Shown here: one piece after another, positions 17,415 through 27,152 of the stretch
How positions within the stretch are numbered: the stretch's first letter is position 1
Layout of the letters: every line of letters begins with the position of its first letter
Assembly: GCF_001547895.1 (NCBI RefSeq)
Contig: NZ_AP014627.1
Coordinates: forward strand, 4,901,501-4,965,500
From: Pseudomonas sp. Os17
GTDB lineage: Bacteria > Pseudomonadota > Gammaproteobacteria > Pseudomonadales > Pseudomonadaceae
Reading direction: 5' to 3'
Length of the DNA stretch: 64,000 bases
Made by a program: the position numbers and the translations under genes
Notes under the pieces: model-generated
Seen by the model: the letters and a program-made list of their open reading frames with translations, nothing else
What the model was told of the DNA's origin: nothing
Databases searched by the model: none

Positions 17415-19918
17415 TGGCACGCATGCCACTGTTGCGCCTGCTGAGCCTCGCCGTCCGCCAGTTGCTGCGCGACGCCCGCGCCGGCGAGTTGCGCGTATTG
17501 TTCTTTGCGTTGCTGGTCGCCGTGGCGGCAAGTACCGCCATCGGCTATTTCGGCGCCCGTCTCAATGGCGCCATGTTGTTGCGCGCCACCGAGTTTCTCG
17601 GCGCTGACCTGCTGTTGGAAGGCAGCTCGCCGGCACGCCCGGAACAAATCGACAGTGGGCGCGAACTTGGGCTGGAGCATGCACGCATTGTCGAATTCTC
17701 CAGCGTCATCGCCACAGACAACGGCATTCAGCTGTCGAGCATCAAGGCCGTGGACTCCGCCTACCCGCTGCGCGGCCAGCTCAAGAGCGCAGCAGCTCCC
17801 TACGCCAGCGAAGAGTCGGGCGGGGGGCCGAAGGCGGGCGAGGCCTGGGTCGAGTCACGACTGCTGACCGCGCTGAACCTGAAGATCGGAGACAGCATCG
17901 ATGTCGGCCTGCAGACCCTGCGCCTGGCGCGGGTCCTGACCTATGAGCCCGACCGGGCCGGCAACTTCTACAGCCTGACGCCCCGGGTGCTGATCAGCCT
18001 GGATGACCTGCAAGCCACCGGCGTCGTCCAGCCTGGCAGCCGGGTCAGCTACAAGGAGCTCTGGCGCGGCCCCGCCGCAGCCCTCGAACACTACCGCCAA
18101 TTGATCAAGCCGGGACTGGCAGCCAACCAGCGACTGCAGGACGCCCGAGATGGCAACCAGCAGATCGGCGGCGCCCTGGGCAAGGCCGAGCGCTACCTGA
18201 ACATGGCCAGCCTGGTGGCAGTGCTGCTGTCGGGTGTCGCCGTGGCCTTGTCAGCCAATCGCTTTGCCGCCCGCCGCTTCGATGCCAGCGCCCTGTTGCG
18301 CTGCCTGGGCTTGTCACGCCGGGAAACCATGCTGCTGTTCAGCGTGCAGTTGGCAGTGCTGGGGCTGCTGGCCAGCCTCGCCGGCGCGCTGCTGGGCTGG
18401 CTGGCCCAGCTTGGCCTGTTCTACCTGTTGCATGATCTTTTGCCCAACGACGTGCCACCTGGAGGACTGCTGCCAGCCATCGCCGGGATTGGCACCGGGC
18501 TGGTCGCCCTGGCGGGATTCGCCTTGCCGCCCCTGGCCGCACTGGGACGGGTCCCGCCATTGCGGGTCCTGCGGCGCGACCTGCTGCCGATTCCCTCCAG
18601 CACCTGGATGATCTATGGCGCCGCGCTATTTGCCCTGGGCCTGATCATGTGGCGCTTGAGCCTGGATCTACTGCTGACCTTCGCCCTGCTCGGTGGCGGC
18701 CTGATCGCTGCACTGTTCCTGGGCGGATTGCTGCTGTTGCTGCTGCAAAGCCTGCGTCGCCTGCTGGCCCGGTCGTCCCTGCCCTGGCGCCTGGGGCTGG
18801 GCCAATTACTGCGTCACCCCCTGGCGGCGGCCGGGCAATCCCTGGCCTTCGGCCTGATTCTGCTGTCCATGGCCTTGATCGCCCTGCTGCGGGGCGAGTT
18901 GCTGGATACCTGGCAGAACCAGTTGCCCAAAAATGCCCCGAACTACTTTGCCCTGAATATCCTGCCGGCCGAAAAGCAGGCTTTCAGCGATCGCCTGGTA
19001 CAACTCTCGGCGCCCTCAGCACCGCTGTATCCGGTGGTTCCCGGACGCCTGGTGAGTATCAATGGCGAACCTGTGAGGGAGATTGTCAGCAAGGACTCCA
19101 GTGGCGACCGGGCCGTTCAGCGTGATCTGAGCCTGACCTGGGCCGCTGATCTGCCTGCCGGCAACAGCATCACCGAAGGCCAATGGTGGTCGAGCCAGAC
19201 CGATGACCCGGTGCCTGGCGTGTCCGTGGAGGCCAAGGTGGCGCAAAGCCTGAAGCTGAAACTGGGTGACCGCTTGATCTTCACCGTGGCGGGAGTCAAT
19301 CGGGAGGCCCAGGTCACCAGCCTGCGCAGCATCAACTGGGACAACTTCCAACCGAACTTCTTCATGATCTTCCAGCCAGGCACCCTGAAGGACCTGCCCG
19401 CCACCTACCTCACCAGCTTCTATCTGAGTCCAGGTCACGACCAGCAGATCGTCGAACTGTCCAGGGCTTTCCCGGCAGTCACCATCCTTCAAGTGGAGGC
19501 CCTGCTGGAGCAGCTGCGCAGCATCCTGGCCCAGGTCACTCTGGCGGTGGAATATGTGTTGCTGTTTGTCCTGGCGGCGGGAATGGCCGTGCTGTTTTCC
19601 GGCCTGCAAGCCACCCTGGACGAACGCATTCGCCAGGGTGCGCTGCTGCGCGCCCTCGGTGCCGAACGACGGTTGCTGATCAAGGCCCGACGGATCGAGT
19701 TCGGCTTGCTTGGCGCGGTCAGCGGCCTGCTGGCGGCCCTGGGCAGCGAACTGATCAGCCTGGTGCTCTACCGGTTTGCCTTCGACTTGCCCTGGCACCC
19801 CCACCCCTGGCTATTGCTGCTGCCGGTGATTGGCGCGCTGCTGATAGGCGGAGCCGGAATTTTCGGCACCCGCCGGGCGTTGAACGCCAGCCCCTTGAGC
19901 GTCCTGCGCGAAGGATGA
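17414..19918 (+). CDS. ABC transporter permease, YbbP-type (FtsX-like, 834 residues)
   Basis: A large inner-membrane permease with the duplicated FtsX/MacB architecture: N-terminal helix at residues 25-45, a long periplasmic domain, a first group of helices at about 260-400, additional helices at 400-500, a second periplasmic domain, and three C-terminal helices from about residue 710 (YVLLFVLAAGMAVLFSGLQATL) with the conserved RQGALLRALGAERR and RRALNASPLSVLREG coupling segments. It is translationally coupled to the ATPase. Divergence from tesA suggests a function in lysophospholipid or acyl-chain handling, which is inferred only. Confidence 0.92.
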   Translation: MARMPLLRLLSLAVRQLLRDARAGELRVLFFALLVAVAASTAIGYFGARLNGAMLLRATEFLGADLLLEGSSPARPEQIDSGRELGLEHARIVEFSSVIATDNGIQLSSIKAVDSAYPLRGQLKSAAAPYASEESGGGPKAGEAWVESRLLTALNLKIGDSIDVGLQTLRLARVLTYEPDRAGNFYSLTPRVLISLDDLQATGVVQPGSRVSYKELWRGPAAALEHYRQLIKPGLAANQRLQDARDGNQQIGGALGKAERYLNMASLVAVLLSGVAVALSANRFAARRFDASALLRCLGLSRRETMLLFSVQLAVLGLLASLAGALLGWLAQLGLFYLLHDLLPNDVPPGGLLPAIAGIGTGLVALAGFALPPLAALGRVPPLRVLRRDLLPIPSSTWMIYGAALFALGLIMWRLSLDLLLTFALLGGGLIAALFLGGLLLLLLQSLRRLLARSSLPWRLGLGQLLRHPLAAAGQSLAFGLILLSMALIALLRGELLDTWQNQLPKNAPNYFALNILPAEKQAFSDRLVQLSAPSAPLYPVVPGRLVSINGEPVREIVSKDSSGDRAVQRDLSLTWAADLPAGNSITEGQWWSSQTDDPVPGVSVEAKVAQSLKLKLGDRLIFTVAGVNREAQVTSLRSINWDNFQPNFFMIFQPGTLKDLPATYLTSFYLSPGHDQQIVELSRAFPAVTILQVEALLEQLRSILAQVTLAVEYVLLFVLAAGMAVLFSGLQATLDERIRQGALLRALGAERRLLIKARRIEFGLLGAVSGLLAALGSELISLVLYRFAFDLPWHPHPWLLLLPVIGALLIGGAGIFGTRRALNASPLSVLREG

Positions 19919-19951
19919 AGACTCATGGCTCGCCAGCGCCGGCTGCCGAGC

Positions 19952-20425
19952 CTACTTCACGTACTCGATCTGGTTGATCCACCAGCAGGTTTCACCCGCC
20001 GGGGTATGAACAATGGCTTCGTCGCCCACTTCCTTCTTCAGTAGCGCCCTGGCCATCGGCGAGTCGATGGAAATGTAGTCCTTGCGCAGATAGATCTCGT
20101 CATAACCGACGATACGAAAGCGCTTGATCTCGGCGGCCTCGTTTTCCACTTCGACCCAGGCACCGAAAAATACCCGGCCTTCCTGCTCCGGGGCATAGGT
20201 CACCACTTTCATGTCTTCCAGACGCTTGCGGATGTAGCGCACCCGACGATCAATCTCCCGCAGCAGCTTCTTGTTGTACTGATAGTCGGCATTCTCGCTG
20301 CGATCCCCCAGGGACGCCGCCCAGGTGACCTTCTGGGTGATGTCCGGACGTTTCTCCCGCCACAGATAATCCAGCTCCTGCTTCAGTGCGTCGTAACCAT
20401 CCTGTGTGATGAGCTTGGTACTCAA
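19952..20425 (-). CDS. greB: Transcription elongation factor GreB
   Basis: GreB enters the RNA polymerase secondary channel and stimulates cleavage of backtracked transcripts. The 157-residue protein matches E. coli GreB closely: AASLGDRSENADYQYNKK at the coiled-coil tip with the catalytic acidic residues, EGRVFFGAWVEVE, and DSPMARALLKKEVGDEAIV in the C-domain. TTG at 20425 is chosen because it aligns with the E. coli start and GGAAGG lies upstream; GTG at 20437 would add four residues. The adjacent convergent gene is the YbbP-like permease. Confidence 0.96.
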   Translation of the reverse strand: MSTKLITQDGYDALKQELDYLWREKRPDITQKVTWAASLGDRSENADYQYNKKLLREIDRRVRYIRKRLEDMKVVTYAPEQEGRVFFGAWVEVENEAAEIKRFRIVGYDEIYLRKDYISIDSPMARALLKKEVGDEAIVHTPAGETCWWINQIEYVK

Positions 20426-20725
20426 TTGGCTTGTCACCTTCCAGCCTTGTAGCGGCTGTTCTGTTATTTGAATTAACCGTTGAACCCGGCCGATCTCGGG
20501 CGGCTGCTCTCCCCGCGCATCGTTAACGCAGCACTATCAGATTTGTCCGATTTAGATTTCAGAGAGGTCGGCCAATCATAGAGCCAAACCGCCGAGGCTT
20601 ACGGCCTCAGACACATTTTAAGCAACAGAGTTTGCACTCGGCGCGCCTGACAACCTGCAACCGACCTCCGCAAAGAACCCGCCACCAACGACCAAAACCT
20701 CTAAAAAACAAAGGGAATGCACTAA

Positions 20726-21355
20726 ATGGGCAACATCATTATCGTCGATGACCACCCACTGATCCGACTGGCCATCAGGTCGGTGCTGGAACCCCATCAC
20801 CACACCATCGTCGCTGAAGCCGACAACGGTGCGGACGCCGTGCAGTTGGTGCGCAAACACATGCCGGACCTGTTGATCCTCGACCTGGGGATTCCCAACC
20901 TGGACGGGTTCTCGGTCATCGCCCATATCAAGTCCGCGGACCTGCATGTGAAAACCCTGGTCCTGACTTCAAGCGACTCGAAGAACTTCGCCTTGCGCTG
21001 CCTGCAGGCCGGAGCCGCGGGCTTTCTGTGCAAGACCGAGAATCTTCACGAACTGGCCAATGCAGTGAAGGCCATTCTGTCCGGGTACAGCTACTTCCCG
21101 GAAGACACTATCAATATCCTGCAGCAGAACACCAATGCCGCCAGCCAGGAAAGCGTACTGATCTCCCGCCTGACCGATCGCGAGATCACAGTCCTGAAAC
21201 TGCTGGCCACCGGCCTCAACAATCAGCAGATTGCCGACGCCCTGCTGATCAGCCACAAGACCGTCAGTACCTACAAAGTGCGTTTGCTCAAGCGCTTCAA
21301 CATTTCCAACCTGGTAGCCCTGGCTGAACTGGCAAAGCGCAATGCGGTTGTTTGA
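20726..21355 (+). CDS. Orphan NarL/FixJ-type response regulator
   Basis: A 209-residue two-domain regulator. The receiver domain has the acidic pair DD at 8-9, phosphoacceptor Asp53 (LLILDLGIPNLDG), Thr in VLTSS and Lys in FLCKTEN. The C-terminal LuxR-type HTH covers LTDREITVLKLLATGLNNQQIADAL... up to residue 205. It is closest in layout to BvgA/EvgA/RocA-type regulators. No histidine kinase gene is adjacent, so the partner is encoded elsewhere. The 288-base upstream gap, shared with greB, contains no recognisable gene. Confidence 0.9.
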   Translation: MGNIIIVDDHPLIRLAIRSVLEPHHHTIVAEADNGADAVQLVRKHMPDLLILDLGIPNLDGFSVIAHIKSADLHVKTLVLTSSDSKNFALRCLQAGAAGFLCKTENLHELANAVKAILSGYSYFPEDTINILQQNTNAASQESVLISRLTDREITVLKLLATGLNNQQIADALLISHKTVSTYKVRLLKRFNISNLVALAELAKRNAVV

Positions 21356-21498
21356 ATAGCCAGCCCCGATCAGTGCATGAGCAAGGAGCATCCGCCACAG
21401 CTGGAGATACGCCAGCCACTGTCTGCTCGATGCAATCACTATCTAAATACGGCGCAGTCAGCAGCAAGCTGCACAGCGCCGTCGGAGCCGCCGAACCA

Positions 21499-21807
21499 CT
21501 AGCGGCGAATGATCAGCCCTTGGCGAGCGACGCGGGTCAATTGCTTGATGACTTCAGCGGCGTGCTCGGCACTGGGTGCCGGAATGACCGCCAGATCAAA
21601 GCTGTCACTGGCAAAACGTGCCAGGGACTCGCCCTCTTCGACGAACTGGATCAGAAATGCCGCCGGGCCCGCGGAACGCCGCGGCCAGCCATCGAGATAA
21701 CGCAACAGGGTGGGTTGGTGCTTGCCGCCAAGAAGAATTTTCGGGTTGCGCTGGGAAAGACTCGCCGTGAGCGGCGCAAGACGTACAAGGGGGCGTGGTG
21801 CATTCAT
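21499..21807 (-). CDS. Small conserved protein resembling part of a Rossmann-type methyltransferase
   Basis: A 102-residue protein of unknown function. The second half (ASDSFDLAVIPAPSAEHAAEVI, then LTRVARQGLIIRR) looks like strands 4 and 5 of class I SAM-dependent methyltransferases, but the glycine-rich SAM motif is absent, so activity is doubtful. It could be a degraded or regulatory relative. No strong ribosome site is seen before ATG 21807, and the gene stands alone. Confidence 0.5.
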   Translation of the reverse strand: MNAPRPLVRLAPLTASLSQRNPKILLGGKHQPTLLRYLDGWPRRSAGPAAFLIQFVEEGESLARFASDSFDLAVIPAPSAEHAAEVIKQLTRVARQGLIIRR

Positions 21808-22014
21808 CGTATTGTGTCTCTGCCTCTGGTTTCTGCCGGGCAGGTGAGAGGCAACACCGAACCAGCGCTTTAGCGGTATTTCGAAGCCTGCCTGCAGCTT
21901 CTATCGATGGTCTTTCGACTCACCTGGCGCCCCGCAAGTAGCTGTTTAAATCGGCGCATGGGCAGCATCCTAGAGAAGCCGGCCGGTCAGTGTCAAGATT
22001 TCGCAGCAACGAAA

Positions 22015-22037
22015 AAGGCCTGCACAGGCAGGCCTTG
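22015..22037 (-). terminator. Terminator downstream of doxX
   Basis: AAGGCCTGC (22015-22023) pairs with GCAGGCCTT (22029-22037); on the minus strand the stem is followed by TTTTTC. The 298-base gap from 21808 to 22105 holds nothing else I recognise. Confidence 0.8.
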
Positions 22038-22105
22038 GAATTTCTCCTAAGGGTTGATCCAGAGCGTCCGAAAGCCACCAGCGACGGACGAATCAAGCCC
22101 ACGGA

Positions 22106-22540
22106 TTACTTGGCGATCGTTGCATCCAGCGACAGTTTGCCGGCGCCTTCAAACAGCACGGCAAGGGTACCGCCCAGCAGCGCCAGGGCGAATTCATAGC
22201 CATTGTTGGCCATGAACAAACCGTGGCTGATATGCACCGAAAAGATTGCCACCAGCAGGGTGAACGACAGGCCCAGCGCAGCAGGACGCGCCAACAGGCC
22301 AATGATCAGCGCCAGACCCGCGAAGAACTCGGTACCACCGGCCAGCAACGCCATCAGATACCCCGGCGCCAGGCCGATGCTCTCCATCCACTGAGCCGTC
22401 CCCGCCAGGCCGCCACCACCGAACCAGCCAAAGAGTTTTTGCGAACCGTGGGCAGCAAAGATGATGCCGACGAAAATCCGCAAAACGGTCAAGCCATAAC
22501 CGGCGCGAGTGCTCAGTACGTTTTTGATCAGTGTGCTCAT
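22106..22540 (-). CDS. DoxX-family membrane protein
   Basis: A 144-residue inner-membrane protein with four helices of the DoxX/DoxD-like type: GYGLTVLRIFVGIIFAAHGSQKLFGWFGG at the N-terminus, the AGGTEFFAGLALIIGLLARPAAL segment, then two further helices. Family members are linked to thiosulfate/quinone oxidoreductases or oxidative stress, but the role of this short form is unknown. It is monocistronic with its own terminator. Confidence 0.9.
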   Translation of the reverse strand: MSTLIKNVLSTRAGYGLTVLRIFVGIIFAAHGSQKLFGWFGGGGLAGTAQWMESIGLAPGYLMALLAGGTEFFAGLALIIGLLARPAALGLSFTLLVAIFSVHISHGLFMANNGYEFALALLGGTLAVLFEGAGKLSLDATIAK

Positions 22541-22642
22541 GCTGTGTAGTCCTGTGTAAGACGGGGAAGTTGGTCGCCATATTAATCAGTTTTTATCATG
22601 TTAAAAGCGGAATAATTCCGAGATAACAATCAGTATTTTCGA

Positions 22643-24064
22643 TTATTTGCGAGACGCAACTTTTCGCTCCCGAGGCTCCAGCGAGTCCCGTTCACGATCG
22701 AAGGCCAGATAGTATTTGTTGACGCTATTAACATAGCTGACCGCGCCCATACCCACCTGCTCCATGGCGATCCGCTCCACCTGGAAAAACCACTGATTGG
22801 GATTGAGCCCTCGCCGCCGGGCTTCGCTGCGCATGCCCTGCACCCGTTCCGGCCCCATGTTGTAGGCGGCCAGGACAAAAGCCATGCGCTCGCGTTCGTT
22901 GAGCTTGGGACTGGCAAAGAACTTGCGACGAATCATCGCCAGGTACTTGGCTCCCGCCTGCACATTGTTATCGAGGGACTGGATATTGTTGACCCCGACC
23001 CGTTGCGCCGCCGAAGGCGTGATCTGCATCAGTCCGGTGGGGCCACTACCGCTCCTGGCGCTGGGTTGCAGAGCCGACTCCTTGAACGCCAGGGCCGCCA
23101 GATTCAGCCAGTCCATGCCCTGTTCCCCGGCATGCTTCTGCAGCACCGGACGCAGTTTCTCCAGGCGCTGTCGGTCGGCTTGGGCCAGGGGGTAATGCAC
23201 CTGATACTGACGCCGATAGATGCGCAGGAACGCCACATCCTGATCCGCCGGGGTCTTATAGCTCTTGAGAAAACGGTCGATGCTGGCCCGCAGCATCGAC
23301 GCATCGCGCCGCACAAACCAGTGCTCCTCGCCCGGCTCGCTGATCTTCAACTGTCGATCGAAACGCAGCTTGGGCAGGATCTTGCTCCAGCGCTCGGCAA
23401 TCGGCTGCTCGACGATGGTCAGGTGAAAGATTCCCCCCTGGACCATTTCCAGCACGTCCTCCACCGCCAGACTCGGGTCCACCCACTCGACCTTGATCGG
23501 CGCCAGCTTGCGCAAGGCCAGTCGCTGATTGATCTGACTCACCGCCTCGCCGGCGGCACTGCCGGTGGTCAGGGTCAGCGTCTTGCCGGACAGCTGTTCG
23601 ATCCGCGTGTAACGACGCTCGCCCTTGATACCCACCAACAGCAACGGAACATTGCTGACGATGGGATCGCTGGAACTGACCACATGGCCCGGCAGAGCCT
23701 CCAGTAATTCCCCTGGCGCCACCAGATCGCCCTCTCCCCGCTGCAACGCACCCAGCAACTGATCCTTGGCTTTGGGAATGATCTTGAGGCTGATTTCCTG
23801 TCCGTCACGGGCATGACCATTGAGGTATTGCTCGAACGCGCGCAAGCGATGGTATTCGACGCCGATGGCCTGTCCCTGGACCTCACCGGAGCTGTTGCGG
23901 CTCTGATTGACCAGCACCCGCAGCACGCGGCTGCTGCGGATCTCTGCCAGGTCGCGGACCTTGCCGGACGCGAGGGCTTCCGGCGGTCCGGCCAGACGGG
24001 CCAGCGCCGGCAAGGGCAGCAGCAGCGACAGGCACAGCGCGAGCAAGATCGAGGGTCGGGTCAT
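22643..24064 (-). CDS. mltF: Membrane-bound lytic murein transglycosylase F
   Basis: A 473-residue periplasmic enzyme that cleaves peptidoglycan glycan strands with formation of 1,6-anhydroMurNAc. The N-terminal hydrophobic signal (ILLALCLSLLLPLPALA) is followed by a solute-binding-protein-like regulatory domain (about 40-290) and a C-terminal Slt domain, with catalytic Glu in FKESALQPSARSGSGPTGLMQITPSAAQRVG and the AAYNMGPERV block. In P. aeruginosa the N-domain senses muropeptides. ATG 24064 follows GGAGA. The signal lacks a clear lipobox. Confidence 0.93.
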   Translation of the reverse strand: MTRPSILLALCLSLLLPLPALARLAGPPEALASGKVRDLAEIRSSRVLRVLVNQSRNSSGEVQGQAIGVEYHRLRAFEQYLNGHARDGQEISLKIIPKAKDQLLGALQRGEGDLVAPGELLEALPGHVVSSSDPIVSNVPLLLVGIKGERRYTRIEQLSGKTLTLTTGSAAGEAVSQINQRLALRKLAPIKVEWVDPSLAVEDVLEMVQGGIFHLTIVEQPIAERWSKILPKLRFDRQLKISEPGEEHWFVRRDASMLRASIDRFLKSYKTPADQDVAFLRIYRRQYQVHYPLAQADRQRLEKLRPVLQKHAGEQGMDWLNLAALAFKESALQPSARSGSGPTGLMQITPSAAQRVGVNNIQSLDNNVQAGAKYLAMIRRKFFASPKLNERERMAFVLAAYNMGPERVQGMRSEARRRGLNPNQWFFQVERIAMEQVGMGAVSYVNSVNKYYLAFDRERDSLEPRERKVASRK

Positions 24065-24299
24065 CCGTTCTCCGCAGGAAATACTGTTCAACCCTTCGTC
24101 GTTTTTTGAAGGCTTGATCGACAGAAACAGAGCGCCTTGAGCGCTGGCAAGGTGCAAAAGAGCAGCGAAACGGCGGCACAATGCCCGGCCGCTACGTGCT
24201 TCTGGCAGCAAAAGACAGCGTTAACTCGTTGTAGTTCTTGGCTTTTCTTATAAATCTACAGCTCTGATATGCTTTCCGGCCGCAGGCGGAGATAGCACC

Positions 24300-25106
24300 A
24301 TGCAACTCATCGATATCGGCGTCAACCTGACCAATCCCTGTTTTGCCGAAAAACACCAAGCCGTTCTCAATCGCGCCTATGAGGCCGGGGTCTGCCAATT
24401 GATCCTCACCGGAACCAGCGTCGATGGCAGCGAACAGGCCCTGGAACTGTGCCAGCAACTGGATGCCGATGGGCAAAGACTGTTCGCCACTGCGGGCCTG
24501 CACCCTCACTCTGCCAGCGACTGGAATGCCGACAGTCCGCGGCGCTTGCGCGCCCTGCTCAGCGAGCCACGGATACGGGCGGTGGGCGAATGCGGGCTGG
24601 ACTTCAACCGCGACTTCTCCCCTCGCCCGCAGCAGGAAAAGGTCCTGGAAGAGCACCTGGCCCTGGCGGCCGAACTGCAACTGCCGGTGTTCCTCCACGA
24701 ACGCGACGCCAACCAGCGTCTGCTGGACATTCTGCGAGACTTTCGTGACCGTTTGCCGGCGGCCGTGGTGCATTGCTTTACCGGCGAGCAACGAGCGCTG
24801 TTCAGCTACCTCGACCTGGACCTGCATATCGGCATCACCGGCTGGATTTGCGACGAACGCCGGGGCACCCATCTGCATCCACTGGTGCGCAACATCCCCC
24901 GGGGACGCCTGATGCTGGAAAGCGACGCCCCTTACCTGCTGCCCCGCAGCCTGCGGCCGAAACCGAAAAATGGCCGTAACGAACCGGCCTACCTGACAGA
25001 AGTCCTGCGGGAAGTGGCTCTGCACCGGGACGAAACGCCGCAAGACCTGGCCAGCCACAGCACGGCCTGCTCCAGAGCCTTTTTCAACTTGCCAGAAATT
25101 GCTTGA
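24300..25106 (+). CDS. tatD: TatD metal-dependent 3'-5' exonuclease
   Basis: A 268-residue TIM-barrel metalloenzyme of the true TatD branch: it begins [12 protein letters not shown] as in E. coli TatD, instead of the HxH start of YcfH/YjjV. Conserved segments are [26 protein letters not shown] (metal-binding Glu), [20 protein letters not shown] and [14 protein letters not shown]. coli TatD is a 3'-5' exonuclease acting on single-stranded DNA and RNA and helps repair oxidative damage. The 235-base gap with divergent mltF holds the promoters of both genes. Confidence 0.93.
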   Translation: MQLIDIGVNLTNPCFAEKHQAVLNRAYEAGVCQLILTGTSVDGSEQALELCQQLDADGQRLFATAGLHPHSASDWNADSPRRLRALLSEPRIRAVGECGLDFNRDFSPRPQQEKVLEEHLALAAELQLPVFLHERDANQRLLDILRDFRDRLPAAVVHCFTGEQRALFSYLDLDLHIGITGWICDERRGTHLHPLVRNIPRGRLMLESDAPYLLPRSLRPKPKNGRNEPAYLTEVLREVALHRDETPQDLASHSTACSRAFFNLPEIA

Positions 25107-25191
25107 CCCATATCAAGATTTTTCCGAGATCATAGCGGCACAATACTGGCACCTTGCCAATACTGTTTCGCTCAATCAGAGAAGACCTTCT

Positions 25192-26673
25192 ATGGGTGCC
25201 TGGCTTAGCAATATCTCGCTGAAATACAAATTCTGGGCGGTCAATGCGGTCGCCTTCGTCACCACCCTGTTATTGGTGCTGTACGCGGTGCAACTGGAGC
25301 AGCAGGCCCGTAGTCAGGCCGCACAGGCCGCAGCCCGGAGCCAGGCACATCTGCTCAATGCCTGGCCTGCGGGACAGCCCTTGCCCAGTGGCGAGAACCT
25401 GTTGGCCTTCTCCCAGGGCCAGACTCCCAGCCTCAACGAACAGGCCTTGCCTGAACTGAACGGCGCCAACGGCTGGGTCGAAATCAATCACATGCCGCTC
25501 TTCGGCGACAACCCGCTGCTGGGTGCCGAGGTCGTCAGCCGCGCCAATGGCCAGCAGGTTGCCGTACTGGCCCACGCACCGAGCCTGGCTCAGGTCTTCA
25601 GCGACCGCTTCACCAATTACGCCGTGGCCGTCTTCATCCTGATGTTCGCCATGCTTTGCGCCTCGCAGTTGCTGATCCGCTTTCTCCTCAGCCAGCTCAA
25701 CACCCTCAAGGATGTGATGCTGCATGTGGAGAAAACCGGCGACCTGTCGGCCCGGGTGCCGCTGTCCTGCAAGGACGAAGTCGGCCAGATGGCCAGCGCC
25801 TTCAATGCCATGCAGGCCGGTTACCAGCGGGTGGTGAACACCGTGGCCAACACCGCTCGCCAGCTGGATCAGGGCGCCGCGCGCCTGGCCTCGAGCATGA
25901 ACGATGTGCGTCACGGCATGCTCGGTCAGCAAAGTGAAACCGATCAGGCCGCCACTGCCATCAACGAAATGTCCGCCACCGTCTTCCACATCGCCCAGCA
26001 CGCCGGCGCCACCCGGGACCTGTCCCAGACCGCCGACACCCTGGCCGGCACCGGCCATGAAGTGGTCGGCCGAGTGCAGAAGTCCATTGCCGGGCTCTCC
26101 AACGGCGTGCAGCAAACCGCCGAGATGATTCAAAAGCTCGCGGAAGACAGCCAGAAGATCAACGGCGTGGTCAACGTGATCCACAGCATCGCCGAACAGA
26201 CCAACCTGTTGGCTCTCAACGCCGCCATCGAAGCCGCCAGAGCCGGCGAAATGGGCCGCGGCTTTGCCGTGGTGGCCGACGAGGTGCGCAATCTGGCCAA
26301 ACGCGTACAGTCTTCCACCGACGAGATCACCGGCATGGTCGCAGCCTTGCAGGCAGGCACCCGGGACGCCGTGGACTTCATGCAGGAGAGCTCATTCAAG
26401 GCCGACGACTGCGTGCAGCAGGCCCAGGAAGCCGGGGCGGCTCTGGCGGAGATCACCGGCGCGGTGGCGCAGATGCGCGAAAGCAATACGCAGATTGCCG
26501 TGGCCGCAGAACAACAAAGCCAGGTGGCCGAAGAAATGAACCGGGCGGTGGTGAGCATCCGCGACGTCACCGAAAACACCGTGCAACAGACCGTGGCCTC
26601 CGCCACCACCAGCAGTGAACTGGCGACCCTGGCCGGCGAACTGAGCAAGGCCATCGGCCAACTGAAACTCTGA
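25192..26673 (+). CDS. Methyl-accepting chemotaxis protein
   Basis: A 493-residue chemoreceptor. TM1 is at about residues 12-30, a compact periplasmic region of about 110 residues follows, TM2 is at about 143-163, then a HAMP domain ([23 protein letters not shown]), and the signalling hairpin with tip [19 protein letters not shown]. The tip reads [19 protein letters not shown], slightly off the common EQGRGF form. The periplasmic domain shows no ligand-domain signature I recognise, so the attractant is unknown. No C-terminal CheR-binding pentapeptide is seen. Confidence 0.92.
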   Translation: MGAWLSNISLKYKFWAVNAVAFVTTLLLVLYAVQLEQQARSQAAQAAARSQAHLLNAWPAGQPLPSGENLLAFSQGQTPSLNEQALPELNGANGWVEINHMPLFGDNPLLGAEVVSRANGQQVAVLAHAPSLAQVFSDRFTNYAVAVFILMFAMLCASQLLIRFLLSQLNTLKDVMLHVEKTGDLSARVPLSCKDEVGQMASAFNAMQAGYQRVVNTVANTARQLDQGAARLASSMNDVRHGMLGQQSETDQAATAINEMSATVFHIAQHAGATRDLSQTADTLAGTGHEVVGRVQKSIAGLSNGVQQTAEMIQKLAEDSQKINGVVNVIHSIAEQTNLLALNAAIEAARAGEMGRGFAVVADEVRNLAKRVQSSTDEITGMVAALQAGTRDAVDFMQESSFKADDCVQQAQEAGAALAEITGAVAQMRESNTQIAVAAEQQSQVAEEMNRAVVSIRDVTENTVQQTVASATTSSELATLAGELSKAIGQLKL

Positions 26674-26690
26674 TCCCCTGCACATGCCCG

Positions 26691-26713
26691 CTGGCTATCG
26701 GAGCGATAGCCAG
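26691..26713 (+). terminator. Strong hairpin after the chemoreceptor gene
   Basis: A perfect 10-base stem CTGGCTATCG / CGATAGCCAG with a three-base loop directly after the chemoreceptor gene. It lacks a T-run, so it may act in termination with Rho or in mRNA protection. Confidence 0.55.
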
Positions 26714-26785
26714 CCTTGATTCGCCCTCTCCCGACCTCGCCCCTATTCTTGGTTCACGAGTTTTCAAGAACTGAGGATGATCACC

Positions 26786-27148
26786 ATGGGCAAACGTCAC
26801 CCCAATCTTCCGGCCTGGCAATGGCGCGTCTACCCGCAGAGCCACCAGCACCCGACCAATCTGGTGTTGCACCTGATTGCCGTACCGCTGTTCATCGTCG
26901 GTTTTCTGCTGATTGTCTCGGGCGTGTTTTCCCTGAGTTTCCTGAGTCTGGCCATCGGCCTGGTCGGTGTATTGGCCGCCCTGGGCCTGCAACGCCACGG
27001 CCATAGCCTGGAAGCCCAAGCCGTCGAGCCTTTCACTGATCGCCAGGACGCCGTGCAACGCCTGCTGGTGGAACAGTTTCTGACCTTCCCGCGCTTTGTC
27101 CTCAGCGGTGCCTGGTGGCGGGCCTGGTTGCAACGCCACCGGCACTGA
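26786..27148 (+). CDS. Mpo1-like (DUF962) small membrane protein
   Basis: A 120-residue protein with two membrane helices and the histidine pattern of the Mpo1/DUF962 family: SHQHPTNLVLHLIAVPLF before the first helix and LQRHGHSLEAQAVEPF after the second. Yeast Mpo1 is an iron-dependent dioxygenase that alpha-oxidises 2-hydroxy fatty acids; the bacterial role is not established. The start at 26786 is preceded by AGGA at eight bases. The next gene, convergent, is a thioesterase, which would fit fatty-acid metabolism. Confidence 0.65.
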   Translation: MGKRHPNLPAWQWRVYPQSHQHPTNLVLHLIAVPLFIVGFLLIVSGVFSLSFLSLAIGLVGVLAALGLQRHGHSLEAQAVEPFTDRQDAVQRLLVEQFLTFPRFVLSGAWWRAWLQRHRH

Positions 27149-27152
27149 GGCC

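Noticed and set aside
25107..25191. FliA (sigma28) promoter before the chemoreceptor gene
   Set aside because: TCAAGATTTTTCCGAGATC looks similar at first sight, but the spacing between the two halves is too short.
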